From Rahnella aquatilis CIP 78.65 = ATCC 33071 (GTDB lineage: Bacteria > Pseudomonadota > Gammaproteobacteria > Enterobacterales > Enterobacteriaceae), in assembly GCF_000241955.1 (NCBI RefSeq), contig NC_016818.1, forward strand, positions 4,588,001 through 4,652,000: a stretch of DNA of 64,000 nt, given 5' to 3'. Both the position numbers and the translations under genes were made by a program. The notes under the pieces are model-generated. The model saw only the letters and a program-made list of their open reading frames with translations, was not told where the DNA came from and did no database searches. Positions 18,702 through 28,067 of the stretch are shown here, one piece after another (the stretch's first letter is position 1; every line of letters begins with the position of its first letter).

Positions 18702-20255
18702 ATGATGAATAACCTGAAAACATGGCAGGACCGGGTATTTTATCAGGTGTATTTACCCTCGTTCTGTGACGGTAACGCTGACGGATTAGGCGATTTTCAG
18801 GGTCTGGTTTCTAAACTGGATTATCTGGCTGAGCTGGGCATTGGCGGCATCTGGATCACCCCCTTTTATCCCTCTCCGCTGGTGGATAATGGCTACGACA
18901 TCAGCGATCACTGCGCCGTAGACCCGCGCTTTGGCACGTTAGACCTTTTCGATGAACTGATTGCGGCCTGTCATCAGCGCAATATCCTGCTGGTCATTGA
19001 CGTGGTGATTAACCACGTTTCGGACCAGCATCCGTGGTTTCAGGCGGCCCTCCGTCAGCCGGACAGCCCTTTCCGTGACTTCTTTTTCTTTCGTGAGAAA
19101 ACCAATAACTGGACCTCTTTCTTTGGCGGCTCAGCCTGGACGCAGGAACCCGGCGGGACAGAGAATTACTACCATAAATTCTCGCCTCAGCAGGTATGCC
19201 TGAACTGGTCAAATCCTGCCGTGGAGCAGGAGATTAAAAAGATCTTCGATTTCTGGATAGCACGCGGTGTCGATGGCTTTCGTTTTGATGTGATTAATTT
19301 TCTGACCACCAACGGCATCGGGGAAGATCACCCACCCGCCGGAGGGGGCGAAGAACCGCCACATGACAACGATATCAATCAGCCCGGTGTGCTGAACGTG
19401 GTGAATCGCCTGTGTCGCCATATCCGTGCCCGGGGGGAATTCCTGCTAATTGGCGAAGTGGGCAGTGATGAATTACCGGTCATGGCCCCTTATCAGGGGG
19501 CCGGGCTGCTGGACGTGGTGTTTAATTTCAATCTCGGCAGCCAGAAACGCTTTGATATCGCGGCGATTTTCGCCGAATTGCAGGCGATGGAAACCACGCT
19601 CTCCGGCTTACCGACACTGTTTTTCTCCAGCCATGATATGTCACGGATGATCAGCCGTTTCGGTGAATCAGCCCGCGATATCCCCCGCGCTATGGCCGTT
19701 TTCGCCCTGCAAATGACCGCCCGTGGCGTGCCCTTTATCTTTCAGGGAGAAGAAATCGGCATGACCGATTTTATCCCTCAGAATGTGCAGCAGATGCGGG
19801 ACATCCAGGGCATCACTCAGTATCACACTGCCATTTCACAAGGCATGAGTGATAAGCAAGCGCTTACTTATGCTTTGCCATTCTGCCGGGATGCCTCCCG
19901 TTTACCGGTACCCTGGACACCAGCGGATGCCGGAGACGATCAGATTAACGTCGAAGATGAAAGTAAGCGCTCACAATCAATCCTGGCCTATTATAAGCGA
20001 CTGATCCACATAAGAAATACTCATCCCTCCCTTCAGCATGGCCACTATCAGTACCTCACGCTGTTTAAACAATGCCTGATTTTCCGTCGTCATCTGGGCG
20101 CTGAATGTCTGGAAGTGATGATCAATTTCGGCCCGCCGGTCATCAACGTGGGCTTTGACGATGGTAATGCTGTCCTGTTCGGCACGGATGAACCGCTGCT
20201 GGAAAAAAACCAAATTCTTATCAAAAAGGTGAACCATGAAAATGCTCAGAAGTGA
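18702..20255 (+). CDS. GH13 alpha-glucosidase-like enzyme (oligo-1,6-glucosidase group)
   Basis: Cytoplasmic glycoside hydrolase family 13 protein, 517 residues, no signal peptide. Conserved regions are visible: region I DVVINHVSD, nucleophile Asp196 in GFRFDVIN, acid/base Glu252 in IGEVGS and the transition-state Asp312 in SHDMSR. Val directly after the nucleophile is seen in enzymes that prefer alpha-1,6 bonds, such as oligo-1,6-glucosidase. A poly-Gly/Pro insert (about residues 211-221) lies in the loop after the nucleophile. It shares 20 bp with the GH130 gene. Likely removes alpha-glucosyl units from an imported oligosaccharide; the exact substrate is unknown, and transglycosylase or phosphorylase activity cannot be excluded. 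Confidence 0.88.
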   Translation: MMNNLKTWQDRVFYQVYLPSFCDGNADGLGDFQGLVSKLDYLAELGIGGIWITPFYPSPLVDNGYDISDHCAVDPRFGTLDLFDELIAACHQRNILLVIDVVINHVSDQHPWFQAALRQPDSPFRDFFFFREKTNNWTSFFGGSAWTQEPGGTENYYHKFSPQQVCLNWSNPAVEQEIKKIFDFWIARGVDGFRFDVINFLTTNGIGEDHPPAGGGEEPPHDNDINQPGVLNVVNRLCRHIRARGEFLLIGEVGSDELPVMAPYQGAGLLDVVFNFNLGSQKRFDIAAIFAELQAMETTLSGLPTLFFSSHDMSRMISRFGESARDIPRAMAVFALQMTARGVPFIFQGEEIGMTDFIPQNVQQMRDIQGITQYHTAISQGMSDKQALTYALPFCRDASRLPVPWTPADAGDDQINVEDESKRSQSILAYYKRLIHIRNTHPSLQHGHYQYLTLFKQCLIFRRHLGAECLEVMINFGPPVINVGFDDGNAVLFGTDEPLLEKNQILIKKVNHENAQK

Positions 20256-21303
20256 TAAAAACCCGCTGTTAACACCTGCTGACGTTACTCCTTCCCAGCC
20301 CGGCTGGAAGGTCGATTGTGTTTTTAACGCAGGCGTATGTTCATATCAGGGAGAAACCCTGCTGCTGCTTCGTGTCGCGGAAAGCGTGCTCTCAACCGAC
20401 GCTAATTGTCTGGAAGTGCCGCTTCTGGTAAATCAGCAAAGCGCCTGGCGGGCGGGCACAAAACGTTTTCGTCGCGATGATCCGGCCTATGATTTCAGTG
20501 ACCCCAGAATGATTGCACTGAAAGCTGACCCTTCGGTGATCTGGCTGACCTCCATGTCACATCTGCGTTTAGCGCGCAGTCACAACGGCGAAGATTTTAG
20601 TGTTGATACTCAGCCCTTTTTGACCGCTGATACGCAATACGAACAATTTGGCTGTGAAGATCCACGAATTACGCTGATCGATGGCGTTTACTACATCAAT
20701 TATTCGGCCATTTCGCCGTATGGCATTTCCACCGCGCTGGCGACCACCACCGATTTTGTCACTGTGGAAAAACAAGGCGTGATTTTCTGCCCCGATAACC
20801 GCGATGTCTGCTTCTTCCCGGAAAAAATTAACGGCAAATATCAGGCCCTGACCCGTCCTTCACCCAAACATTTTGGCAAGCCGGAGATCTGGATGTGTGA
20901 ATCACCGGACATGCTGCACTGGGGCAATCATCGCCATTTGCTCGGCAGTGCTTCCGGCGACTGGGATGCGCTGAAACTGGGCGGTGGCGCACCGCTGATA
21001 AAAACGGTGCGCGGCTGGTTGCAGATTTATCATGGTGTGGATAAAGACCAGCGTTATTGCCTCGGCGCGATGCTGCTCGATCTGAATAATCCGTTCAACA
21101 TCCTCGCCAAATCTTCAGTGCCGCTGTTACAACCGGAAGCGATATATGAAAAAGAAGGATTCTTTGGCAACGTTGTCTTTACCTGCGGCGCATTGCTGGA
21201 GGGAGACCTGTTGAAAATTTATTACGGGGCAGCCGATGAGTGCATTGCACTGGCAACAATGCCGCTCGATGCCTTATGGGTTCATCTTGGAATGCCGCTG
21301 TGA
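20236..21303 (+). CDS. GH130-family mannoside phosphorylase
   Basis: Five-bladed beta-propeller enzyme of glycoside hydrolase family 130, 355 residues, no signal peptide. The family general acid is the Asp in EDPRI (Asp142). Further conserved blocks are the KLGGGAPLIKT and YHGVDKDQRYCLGAMLLD stretches, typical of phosphorolytic members that bind phosphate. Characterised phosphorylases of this family cleave beta-mannosides with phosphate to give alpha-mannose 1-phosphate. The ATG at 20236 has AAGGTGAACC before it and lies within the end of the GH13 gene. The nearby phosphomannomutase could channel the product. Subfamily and linkage (beta-1,4-Glc, beta-1,4-Man or beta-1,2-Man) cannot be fixed by eye. 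Confidence 0.87.
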   Translation: MKMLRSDKNPLLTPADVTPSQPGWKVDCVFNAGVCSYQGETLLLLRVAESVLSTDANCLEVPLLVNQQSAWRAGTKRFRRDDPAYDFSDPRMIALKADPSVIWLTSMSHLRLARSHNGEDFSVDTQPFLTADTQYEQFGCEDPRITLIDGVYYINYSAISPYGISTALATTTDFVTVEKQGVIFCPDNRDVCFFPEKINGKYQALTRPSPKHFGKPEIWMCESPDMLHWGNHRHLLGSASGDWDALKLGGGAPLIKTVRGWLQIYHGVDKDQRYCLGAMLLDLNNPFNILAKSSVPLLQPEAIYEKEGFFGNVVFTCGALLEGDLLKIYYGAADECIALATMPLDALWVHLGMPL

Positions 21304-22214
21304 GCACGGTTGAAACATTACTCCGCCAATTTCATTCCCTGAAATTGCCAGTGCCCGCCGGAGAAAAAATCTCTTTTTCCGGCGCAGGGGACGACGATGT
21401 TTATAACCTGACCGCACCGTTTCGTTGCGCAGACATTTCGGTCATTGCGGCGCGTGTCGAGCCCAGAAACTCAGAGTTATCACAGGTAAAATTTTTTGAA
21501 TTTGATGGCGTCCGTCAGTGCACATTACTGCCTGACGCGCCGGTCTTCGCTCTTCAGGATCCGTTCTTTGCCCGGATCGGCGGGGAATTTATCTTTGGCG
21601 GGGTCAGCGTTGAGCCGGCGGATGGCACCAGCGGGAGACTGCAATGGAGAACCGTGCTGTACCGGGGAGCAGATATGTACTCTCTGCGCCCATTTTTCAT
21701 CGGACCTCAGGGCATGAAAGACATCCGTCCGGTGGGTTTACCGGACGGAAAAGTATTGCTGTTTACCCGTCCGCAGGGTGAAACCGGCGGACGAGGTACC
21801 ATCGGTTATATTCTGCTGGATTCACTGGAGGATCTGACCCCGGCCAAGATAGCTCAGGCGACATTGCTGCAGGGACAGGTCGCCGCCGAAGAATGGTGTG
21901 GTGTGAATGCGGCATACGTTCTGGATGGACATCAGATCGGTGTGCTGGGACATGTTGCCCGTTTCGACGCCCGTGGATACCGGAACTATTATGCCTGCTC
22001 GTTCATTTTCAACTGCCAGACCTATCGCTGCACGGCCATGAAAATCATCGCTGAACGCAAACAGTTCAAACCCGGCGCCGCCAAACGCGCCGATCTTGAA
22101 GACGTCATCTTCCCCGGAGGTCTTTGCATTACTGAGTCATCTGCGCCCCGGTTATATTGCGGAACCAGTGATTGTGAAGCGCAATGGATTGAAATAAACC
22201 ATCCCTTTAAGTAA
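21300..22214 (+). CDS. DUF1861 / MTP-1 family protein, candidate mannosyl phosphorylase/transferase
   Basis: Clear member of DUF1861: it has the family blocks DDDVYNLTAPF, LQDPFF, GPQGMKDIRPVGL, FTRPQGETGGRGTIGY, VLGHVARFD and LEDVIFPGGL, ending near GTSDCEAQWIEI. Length is 304 residues from GTG at 21300, which overlaps the GH130 stop by four bases; the frame opens earlier at 21240. From memory, Leishmania members (MTPs, grouped as GT108) make and phosphorolyse beta-1,2-mannan (mannogen) and share the GH130 propeller fold. Placed directly after a GH130 gene and in a locus with phosphomannomutase, this protein probably acts on a mannoside too. No bacterial function is known to me. Confidence 0.85.
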   Translation: MSTVETLLRQFHSLKLPVPAGEKISFSGAGDDDVYNLTAPFRCADISVIAARVEPRNSELSQVKFFEFDGVRQCTLLPDAPVFALQDPFFARIGGEFIFGGVSVEPADGTSGRLQWRTVLYRGADMYSLRPFFIGPQGMKDIRPVGLPDGKVLLFTRPQGETGGRGTIGYILLDSLEDLTPAKIAQATLLQGQVAAEEWCGVNAAYVLDGHQIGVLGHVARFDARGYRNYYACSFIFNCQTYRCTAMKIIAERKQFKPGAAKRADLEDVIFPGGLCITESSAPRLYCGTSDCEAQWIEINHPFK

Positions 22215-22228
22215 CAGGAAAATAATAC

Positions 22229-23407
22229 ATGAATAAAGCTCAGGTAATATCTTGTCTTTGTCTCACACTTCCCTTTCCTATCGATGCACTGGCTGAGGAA
22301 AAAGTGCAAAAAGCATCTTCACTTCCCATCTGTATAACGCCCGTTGTACAACCCGATGCAGGAAAAAATGAAGTCATAAAACCAAAGCCAGAAAATATTA
22401 ATGCTGCCATTTATCCGGGTGAAAAAATCAGAATGAAACATCCGAGTGGTAAAGTAGTGGATGCAGTTATTAGTGTCGATAATGACAATATTGCGCTGGT
22501 AGAGTTAGAGGAAGGTGATACCGGCTATAACCTTCACGGCAACTGGCTGACAGAATATAAAATAGAGCATTTCAGAAATGAAGGTTCTTCACATAACTCC
22601 CGTCCTGTTCACGAATGGGTTTTCGGCGACGGACGTGTAAATCTGGGAGATACCGGTTTTAACCTGGGTTTTGTGCTTAAAAAGGTTTCCTTTAAGAACG
22701 AAATTCACGACGCATCCAATAATCATACCGATTTTCGTATGACAGAAATGGAAGTCCGGCCAGCGTATGCTTATGAAACCGGTAAGCACTGGATGATGTT
22801 CGAAGCCATCTATCTGGGAAAAACCGGTTATGAAAAACCCACGGTGGCGGAAAGTAACGCGTACCTGATTGGTGGCGACGGCTATGGTTTCCGGCCTTAT
22901 TATCGTTATCAGGCCACGGATAAACTGGCAGTGAATACCGACCTTAAATGGCTGACAGAAGACAAAGGCGCGAACGGGGCTGATTCTGGAGAATTTGTTT
23001 TTTATGAAGCACTGCTCAATGTGAGTTATCGCGTAACGGATGATTTCACCGTGGGAACCGAATTCTTTCGAAAGGAAGGCAATGACTATGACAGAAATGG
23101 TAACCGTGGCTCCAATGTGGTCGAAAAAGAGATCCGCCCCTGGGCAACGTATCATCTGGATAAACATAATTTCCTGTTAAAAATGGAGCCGCAGCATAAA
23201 CGAATTAAGGATCGTAAAGGTAACGAAACCTACAGTGCTAAAGCCTGGAAATATATCGTTAACTACAGCTACGCAATTACGCCAAAAGTTTATTTTGTCT
23301 CCGAAGTATTTTACCGGACAGAAGGCGAGAAGGAAATTGACGGAATGAGCGGGTTCGATGACCAGACGACCAACTTTGGTAAAGTAGGCTTTAACTTTAT
23401 CTTTTGA
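22229..23407 (+). CDS. OmpG-like outer-membrane porin with an N-terminal extension
   Basis: Secreted protein of 392 residues: signal peptide ending near DALA (about residues 1-23), an extra domain of about 85 residues including a small beta-rich segment (IYPGEKIRMKHPSGKVVDAVI...), then a barrel of alternating aromatic/charged strands ending in a C-terminal Phe (VGFNFIF), the assembly signal of outer-membrane beta-barrels. The barrel resembles OmpG, a monomeric sugar porin that in E. coli closes the ycj sugar locus. Plain OmpG is about 300 residues, so the extension is unusual. It lies 14 bp after the DUF1861 gene and probably admits the oligosaccharide through the outer membrane. Confidence 0.82.
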   Translation: MNKAQVISCLCLTLPFPIDALAEEKVQKASSLPICITPVVQPDAGKNEVIKPKPENINAAIYPGEKIRMKHPSGKVVDAVISVDNDNIALVELEEGDTGYNLHGNWLTEYKIEHFRNEGSSHNSRPVHEWVFGDGRVNLGDTGFNLGFVLKKVSFKNEIHDASNNHTDFRMTEMEVRPAYAYETGKHWMMFEAIYLGKTGYEKPTVAESNAYLIGGDGYGFRPYYRYQATDKLAVNTDLKWLTEDKGANGADSGEFVFYEALLNVSYRVTDDFTVGTEFFRKEGNDYDRNGNRGSNVVEKEIRPWATYHLDKHNFLLKMEPQHKRIKDRKGNETYSAKAWKYIVNYSYAITPKVYFVSEVFYRTEGEKEIDGMSGFDDQTTNFGKVGFNFIF

Positions 23408-23518
23408 TACTTATCATTAACGACAATCAATAATAATAAACAATATATAAACAAACCCTTTTTATCTTTACCTCCGATATCTTCAGTAATGAAGAATGAA
23501 TAATACAAGGACCGCTAT

Positions 23519-24787
23519 ATGAGTCTTGCAAAAATAATATTACTGGTTTTTATTTCAACATTCTCTATCTCTTCTTTTGCTATACCCGTCAATACTGCGC
23601 ATCTGGATTCACTTTACGAACAAAGGATGCTCCCGAATGGCAAATCGGTAGGAATTATTCATATTTATAGTGAATATCCTAAATATGGATGGGTAAAAGA
23701 TCCGATTGAAGGTGTTTCTGCTATCGATGATATTTCACGTGCGCTGGTGTTCTATACCGGTTTGTATTCGCATCAGCCCGCTCCTGCGGTGATGAATAAA
23801 ATCATCCATCTGACCCGCAGCATTTTGATGATGCAGGCTGAAAACGGTTATTTCTATAATTTCATTTATCCGGATAACTCCATCAATACCACTTATAAAA
23901 CCAGCGTCGCTGAACCGAACTGGTGGACGTGGCGGGCTTTATGGGCACTGGCCAGCGCGTATCCTGTCGTGAAGGCGCAGGATGAAACACTCGCCGCACA
24001 GATGCACAATGTCCTTTTCCGCCAGACTCAGGCCCTGACAGGTTATGTACAGGAAACGCAGACCCTGACGACATTAAAAGGGATTACGTTGCCCGTATGG
24101 ATGCCGAATGGTGGTGCAGATCAGGCCGCCATTCTGCTGCTGGCCCTGACCCGTATGCAGCAAATTTCGCCCCAGCCAAACATCGAAAAAATGATGAGAA
24201 TGCTGGCCAGCGGCATCATGACCATGCAAATACGCGACGTCACATCGTCCGCAAATGGCGTGTTCCTTAGCTGGAAAAATACCTGGCATGGCTACGGCAA
24301 CAATCAGGCTTATGCGTTGCTTGAAGCCGGAACAGTATTAAATGACAGAGATATGGTGAAAGCCGCGTTTTACGAGCTGGATAATTTTCATCCGTGGTTA
24401 ATCAGTCAGGGTTATCTCACCAGTTTCTCCGTCAGCAAGACCGGGGAAAGTGTTGAAATGAATGATAAACAGCAATTTTCTCAAATCGCTTATATCTTCC
24501 GTCCGATGATTTTTGCCAATTTACGTGCTTATGAAATTTCGCGAGATACCCGCTATATCGACCAGGCCGTGACGCTGGCGATGTGGTTCTACAGGGGGAA
24601 CGTAGCGCGGATCCAGATGTACTTACCGGATTCCGGGCTGGCATTTGACGGGCTGGATCCCGAAAAAAGCGTTAACCGTAACTCAGGCGCAGAATCGACA
24701 ATAGAAACGCTGCTGGCGCTGGATGCGATTGAACGCTCGCCGCTGGCGAAGAAGCAACTGGAGGAAAGGTTAAGTCGCGGAAAATAG
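23519..24787 (+). CDS. Secreted alpha/alpha-toroid-like protein, possible periplasmic glycosidase or lyase
   Basis: A 422-residue protein with a signal peptide (MSLAKIILLVFISTFSISSFA) and no lipobox, so probably periplasmic. The mature part is rich in helical, Trp-containing repeats (e.g. AEPNWWTWRALWALASAYPVV, read in pieces) that resemble six-hairpin (alpha/alpha)6 glycosidases. I do not recognise a named family; candidate acidic residues are the Asp pair in SAIDDISRAL (about 74-75) and the Glu in SGAESTIE near the C-terminus. Separated from the porin gene by 111 bp and followed by a strong terminator, so last gene of the sugar locus. It may trim the substrate before ABC import. Function is inference. 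Confidence 0.75.
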   Translation: MSLAKIILLVFISTFSISSFAIPVNTAHLDSLYEQRMLPNGKSVGIIHIYSEYPKYGWVKDPIEGVSAIDDISRALVFYTGLYSHQPAPAVMNKIIHLTRSILMMQAENGYFYNFIYPDNSINTTYKTSVAEPNWWTWRALWALASAYPVVKAQDETLAAQMHNVLFRQTQALTGYVQETQTLTTLKGITLPVWMPNGGADQAAILLLALTRMQQISPQPNIEKMMRMLASGIMTMQIRDVTSSANGVFLSWKNTWHGYGNNQAYALLEAGTVLNDRDMVKAAFYELDNFHPWLISQGYLTSFSVSKTGESVEMNDKQQFSQIAYIFRPMIFANLRAYEISRDTRYIDQAVTLAMWFYRGNVARIQMYLPDSGLAFDGLDPEKSVNRNSGAESTIETLLALDAIERSPLAKKQLEERLSRGK

Positions 24788-24802
24788 CACACAGGAAATT
24801 CA

Positions 24803-24833
24803 CCAAAGCAGAGTAAAACTCTGCTTTGGTTTT
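24803..24833 (+). terminator. Intrinsic terminator of the sugar operon
   Basis: Perfect 11-bp stem CCAAAGCAGAG / CTCTGCTTTGG, loop TAAAA, then TTTT. It lies 16 bases after the last gene of the locus. A closely related hairpin ends the secretion locus at 30775. The following 24834-25040 is AT-rich and holds no gene that I can see. Confidence 0.9.
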
Positions 24834-25040
24834 GCTAATGGATAGTAATTGGTCATCTTTTCATATAACAGAATACGTTAATTCAGGAATTTAGCTCATC
24901 TACTTATCCGGAGTACCTTCAAAATGAATTTATTCATGCATCAATACCATTAAAAATTTGATTTATTTGTCGTCACGAAACATGATATTAAAATTCGTAT
25001 CAAAACATTGCTTAATTAATTATCCATGGGATAGATTTTT

Positions 25041-26715
25041 TTGTGTAAATATTCATTTCTTAAATATATTCTGCCCATTTTAATGGCTGGCGTCATTATA
25101 TCCGGCGTTGCGGCCCCCCTGAATCCGGCCGACCGTGACCTGATCCGTCAGGAACAACAGGAATTATTAAGGCAGAGCCAACAACAACGTGATGATCTGC
25201 AACGCAGTCTTTCTCCCGTTTCACCCGTCGAATTACACATAGAAGAAAGCAATACCCTCTGTTTTTACATTCATAAAATATATATAAATAACGCAACACT
25301 TCTTTCTGATAAAGAACAGCAAGAGATTAATAGCCCTCATCTTAATCAATGTATAGGAATGAGCAGAATTGCGGAAATAACCCGTCAAATCTCTGACTGG
25401 TATATTCATCAGGGATATATAACCAGCCGCGCATTTATCTCTGAACAGGATTTATCTCAGGGAGAATTACATATTTCGGTGCTGGAGGGACGTCTTGAAA
25501 AAATCACCCTCGAAGGCGATTCATCTTCACAGCTCACCATGGCTTTTCCGGGGCTGGAAGGCGGTATTCTTAATCTGCGTGACATCGAACAGGGCATGGA
25601 GCAAATCAACCGGTTACGCAGTAATCCGGTGCAAATAGACATTCTTCCCGCCAAAAAATCCGGCTATTCCATTGTTAATCTCACCGCCACGCCGGAATCC
25701 CCTCTCAGTGCCTCGTTGAGTTTTGATAACAGCGGGCAAAAAAGTACCGGTACCGGGCAGCTTAGCGGCTCGCTGACTGCCGGTAACGTTCTGGGCATGG
25801 CGGATAAATGGTTCGTCAGCGGCGGACGCAGCAGCGACGGGGCCACCTCGCATGACGCACAGAACGTACAGGCCGGACTCAGCATTCCTTACGGCTATAA
25901 CCTGGTCGATTACAGCTACAGCTGGAGCAACTACCTCAGCACGATCGACAACAATGGCTTTGGCTGGGCATCCACCGGCGACAGCGTCACCCACCGTTTA
26001 ACCGCCTCGCGGGTGCTATTTCGCAACGGCGATATCAAAACCGGTGCTTCGATCGGACTGACACATCAGATCAGCAATAACTCTCTCAATGATGTGTTGC
26101 TTGACAGCAGCAGCCGCAAGCTGACCAGCCTGCTGTTTGGCCTGAACCACACGCAAAAAATCCTCGGCGGCGTCGCGACTTTCAACCCCACATTCAGCCA
26201 TGGCGTGTCCTGGCTGGGTGCGGAAGACGATAACGGCAAAAACGATGATTTGCCGAAAGCCGGGTTTAAAAAATGGAGCCTGAACGGCAGCTTTCAGTTG
26301 CCGGTGGCTGAAGATTTATGGTGGCTGACCAGTTTCTACGGTCAGTGGTCGCCGGACAGGCTGTATGGCAGCGAGCGTCTGACCCTCGGTGGCGAAAGCT
26401 CGGTGCGCGGCTTTAAAGAGCAATATCTTTCCGGCGATAACGGCGGTTACTGGCGTAACGAACTGAACTACAGACTGTTCACATTGCCGTTTATCGGCCA
26501 GGTCAGCAGCGTGGTGGCACTCGATGGTGGCTGGCTGCAAAAAGATAACAAAGACCCATGGGCATCCGGCACCCTGTGGGGGGGCCGCCGTCGGGCTTTC
26601 CACCACAAATCGTTATTACTCCAGCCAGTTCACCGTGGGCACACCATTGCAATATCCGGACTGGTTAGCGCCTGACCACCTCAGCATTTATTACCGCATC
26701 GCGTTTGTGATTTAA
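25041..26715 (+). pseudogene. Two-partner secretion transporter TpsB (CdiB/ShlB/FhaC family), frameshifted near the 3' end
   Basis: Outer-membrane transporter that exports a large TpsA exoprotein. It has a signal peptide from a TTG start (25041), two POTRA domains (about residues 65-225), and a barrel with the conserved VRGF motif (LGGESSVRGFKEQYLSGDNG). Near 26578-26584 a run of seven G shifts the frame after DPWASGTLWG: the read-through frame ends in an unrelated tail at 26675, while the correct C-terminus (AAVGLSTTNRYYSSQF... to YRIAFVI) continues in another frame to 26715. Six G would restore it. Without the native last strands the barrel should not assemble. True mutation, slippage-controlled switching or a sequencing error are all possible. 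TpsA follows after 12 bp. Confidence 0.9.
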
Positions 26716-26727
26716 GGGAAAAAGATT

Positions 26728-28053
26728 ATGGATAATCATCAACAACCAACCTGCTTTGCTCAAAGCCTGCTGAGTTATTTGATCTGTGGCTTGCTGGCAG
26801 GACAACCGGTTTTCCCGGCGTTTGCCGCACCGACCCCTGCAAATGGGGCCACCGGTATCGATAAGGCCGGAAACGGTGTGCCGGTGGTGAATATTGCCAC
26901 GCCCAACGGCGCGGGAATTTCCCATAACCAGTTTCAAAATTACAACGTCGGCAAAGAGGGGCTGATCCTCAACAATGCTACCGGTCAGCTAAACCAGACG
27001 CAGTTAGGCGGGCTGATTCAGAACAACACGAATCTGAAAGCAGGCCATGAAGCGCGCGGCATCATTAATGAAGTGACGGGCACGAACCGCTCACAACTGA
27101 ACGGCTATACCGAAGTGGCCGGAAAAGCGGCAAACGTGATGGTGGCGAACCCGTATGGCATCACCTGTAACGGCTGCGGGTTTATCAATACACCGAATGC
27201 TACGCTCACCACGGGTAAACCGGTGTTCGATGCGAGTGGCAACTTACACTCCCTTGATGTCAAAAAAGGCTCCATCACCATTGAAGGCCAGGGGCTGAAT
27301 GCCCGCGAGTCGGATGCGTTGTCGATAATCGCGCGCGCCACAGAAGTGAATGCACAAATTCATGCTAACGCGATGAACGTTATCGCCGGTGCTAACCGCG
27401 TGGATAAAAATGGCCGCATCACCGCGATTGCCGGTGAAGGCGCAGCACCCGTGGTGGCGGTGGATACCGGCGCACTCGGTGGCATGTACGCCAGTCGTAT
27501 CCGTCTGGTTTCCAGTGACAAAGGCGTGGGCGTTAACCTTGGCAACCTGAACGCACGCCAGGGAGATATCACGCTGGATGCCAACGGCAAACTCACCGTG
27601 CAAAACAGCCTTGCCAGCGGCAGCCTGAATGCCAAAGGGGAAAGCGTTACGCTGAGCGGTGAACATAAAGCCAGTGGCAGTATGAATGTCAGCGGGCAGG
27701 ACATTGCACTTAGCAATGGCACCTTTGCCAGCGACAACAACATCGCCCTGAACAGCGAGGGCAAACTGACGTTAAGCAACAGCCGTTTGACCGCCGGAAA
27801 CAGCCTCAGTCTCAACGCACAAGATTTAACCCAGGATGGCCGCAGCAGCGTCAATACGGCGCGTGATATTTCAGCGCAGGTGGCGGGAACGATAACCAAT
27901 CAGGGCCAGCTGATAGCCGGTAACAACGCCGCTATAAGCAGCGGTACCCTTTCCAATAGCGGAAAAATTGCTGCCAAAGGCACTACCTCAATAAGTGCCG
28001 TAAAAGCACTGAGCAACGCAGCGGGCAGAATACGGCCACGGGCAGCACGCTGA
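26728..28053 (+). pseudogene. TpsA filamentous hemagglutinin/CdiA-like exoprotein, N-terminal fragment
   Basis: Frame of 441 codons with a signal region ending near PAFAA, the TPS secretion domain ([20 protein letters not shown], here given as its conserved core around residues 140-160) and the start of the beta-helical repeats ([31 protein letters not shown]). The frame stops at 28053 just after SNAAG, and the rest of a TpsA continues in another frame from about 28023. Because several hundred to a few thousand repeat residues that normally lie in between are missing, the join looks like an internal deletion rather than a simple frameshift. Ribosome site AAGGGAAAAAG precedes the ATG. Confidence 0.88.
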
Positions 28054-28067
28054 CGGCGGGTGATAAT

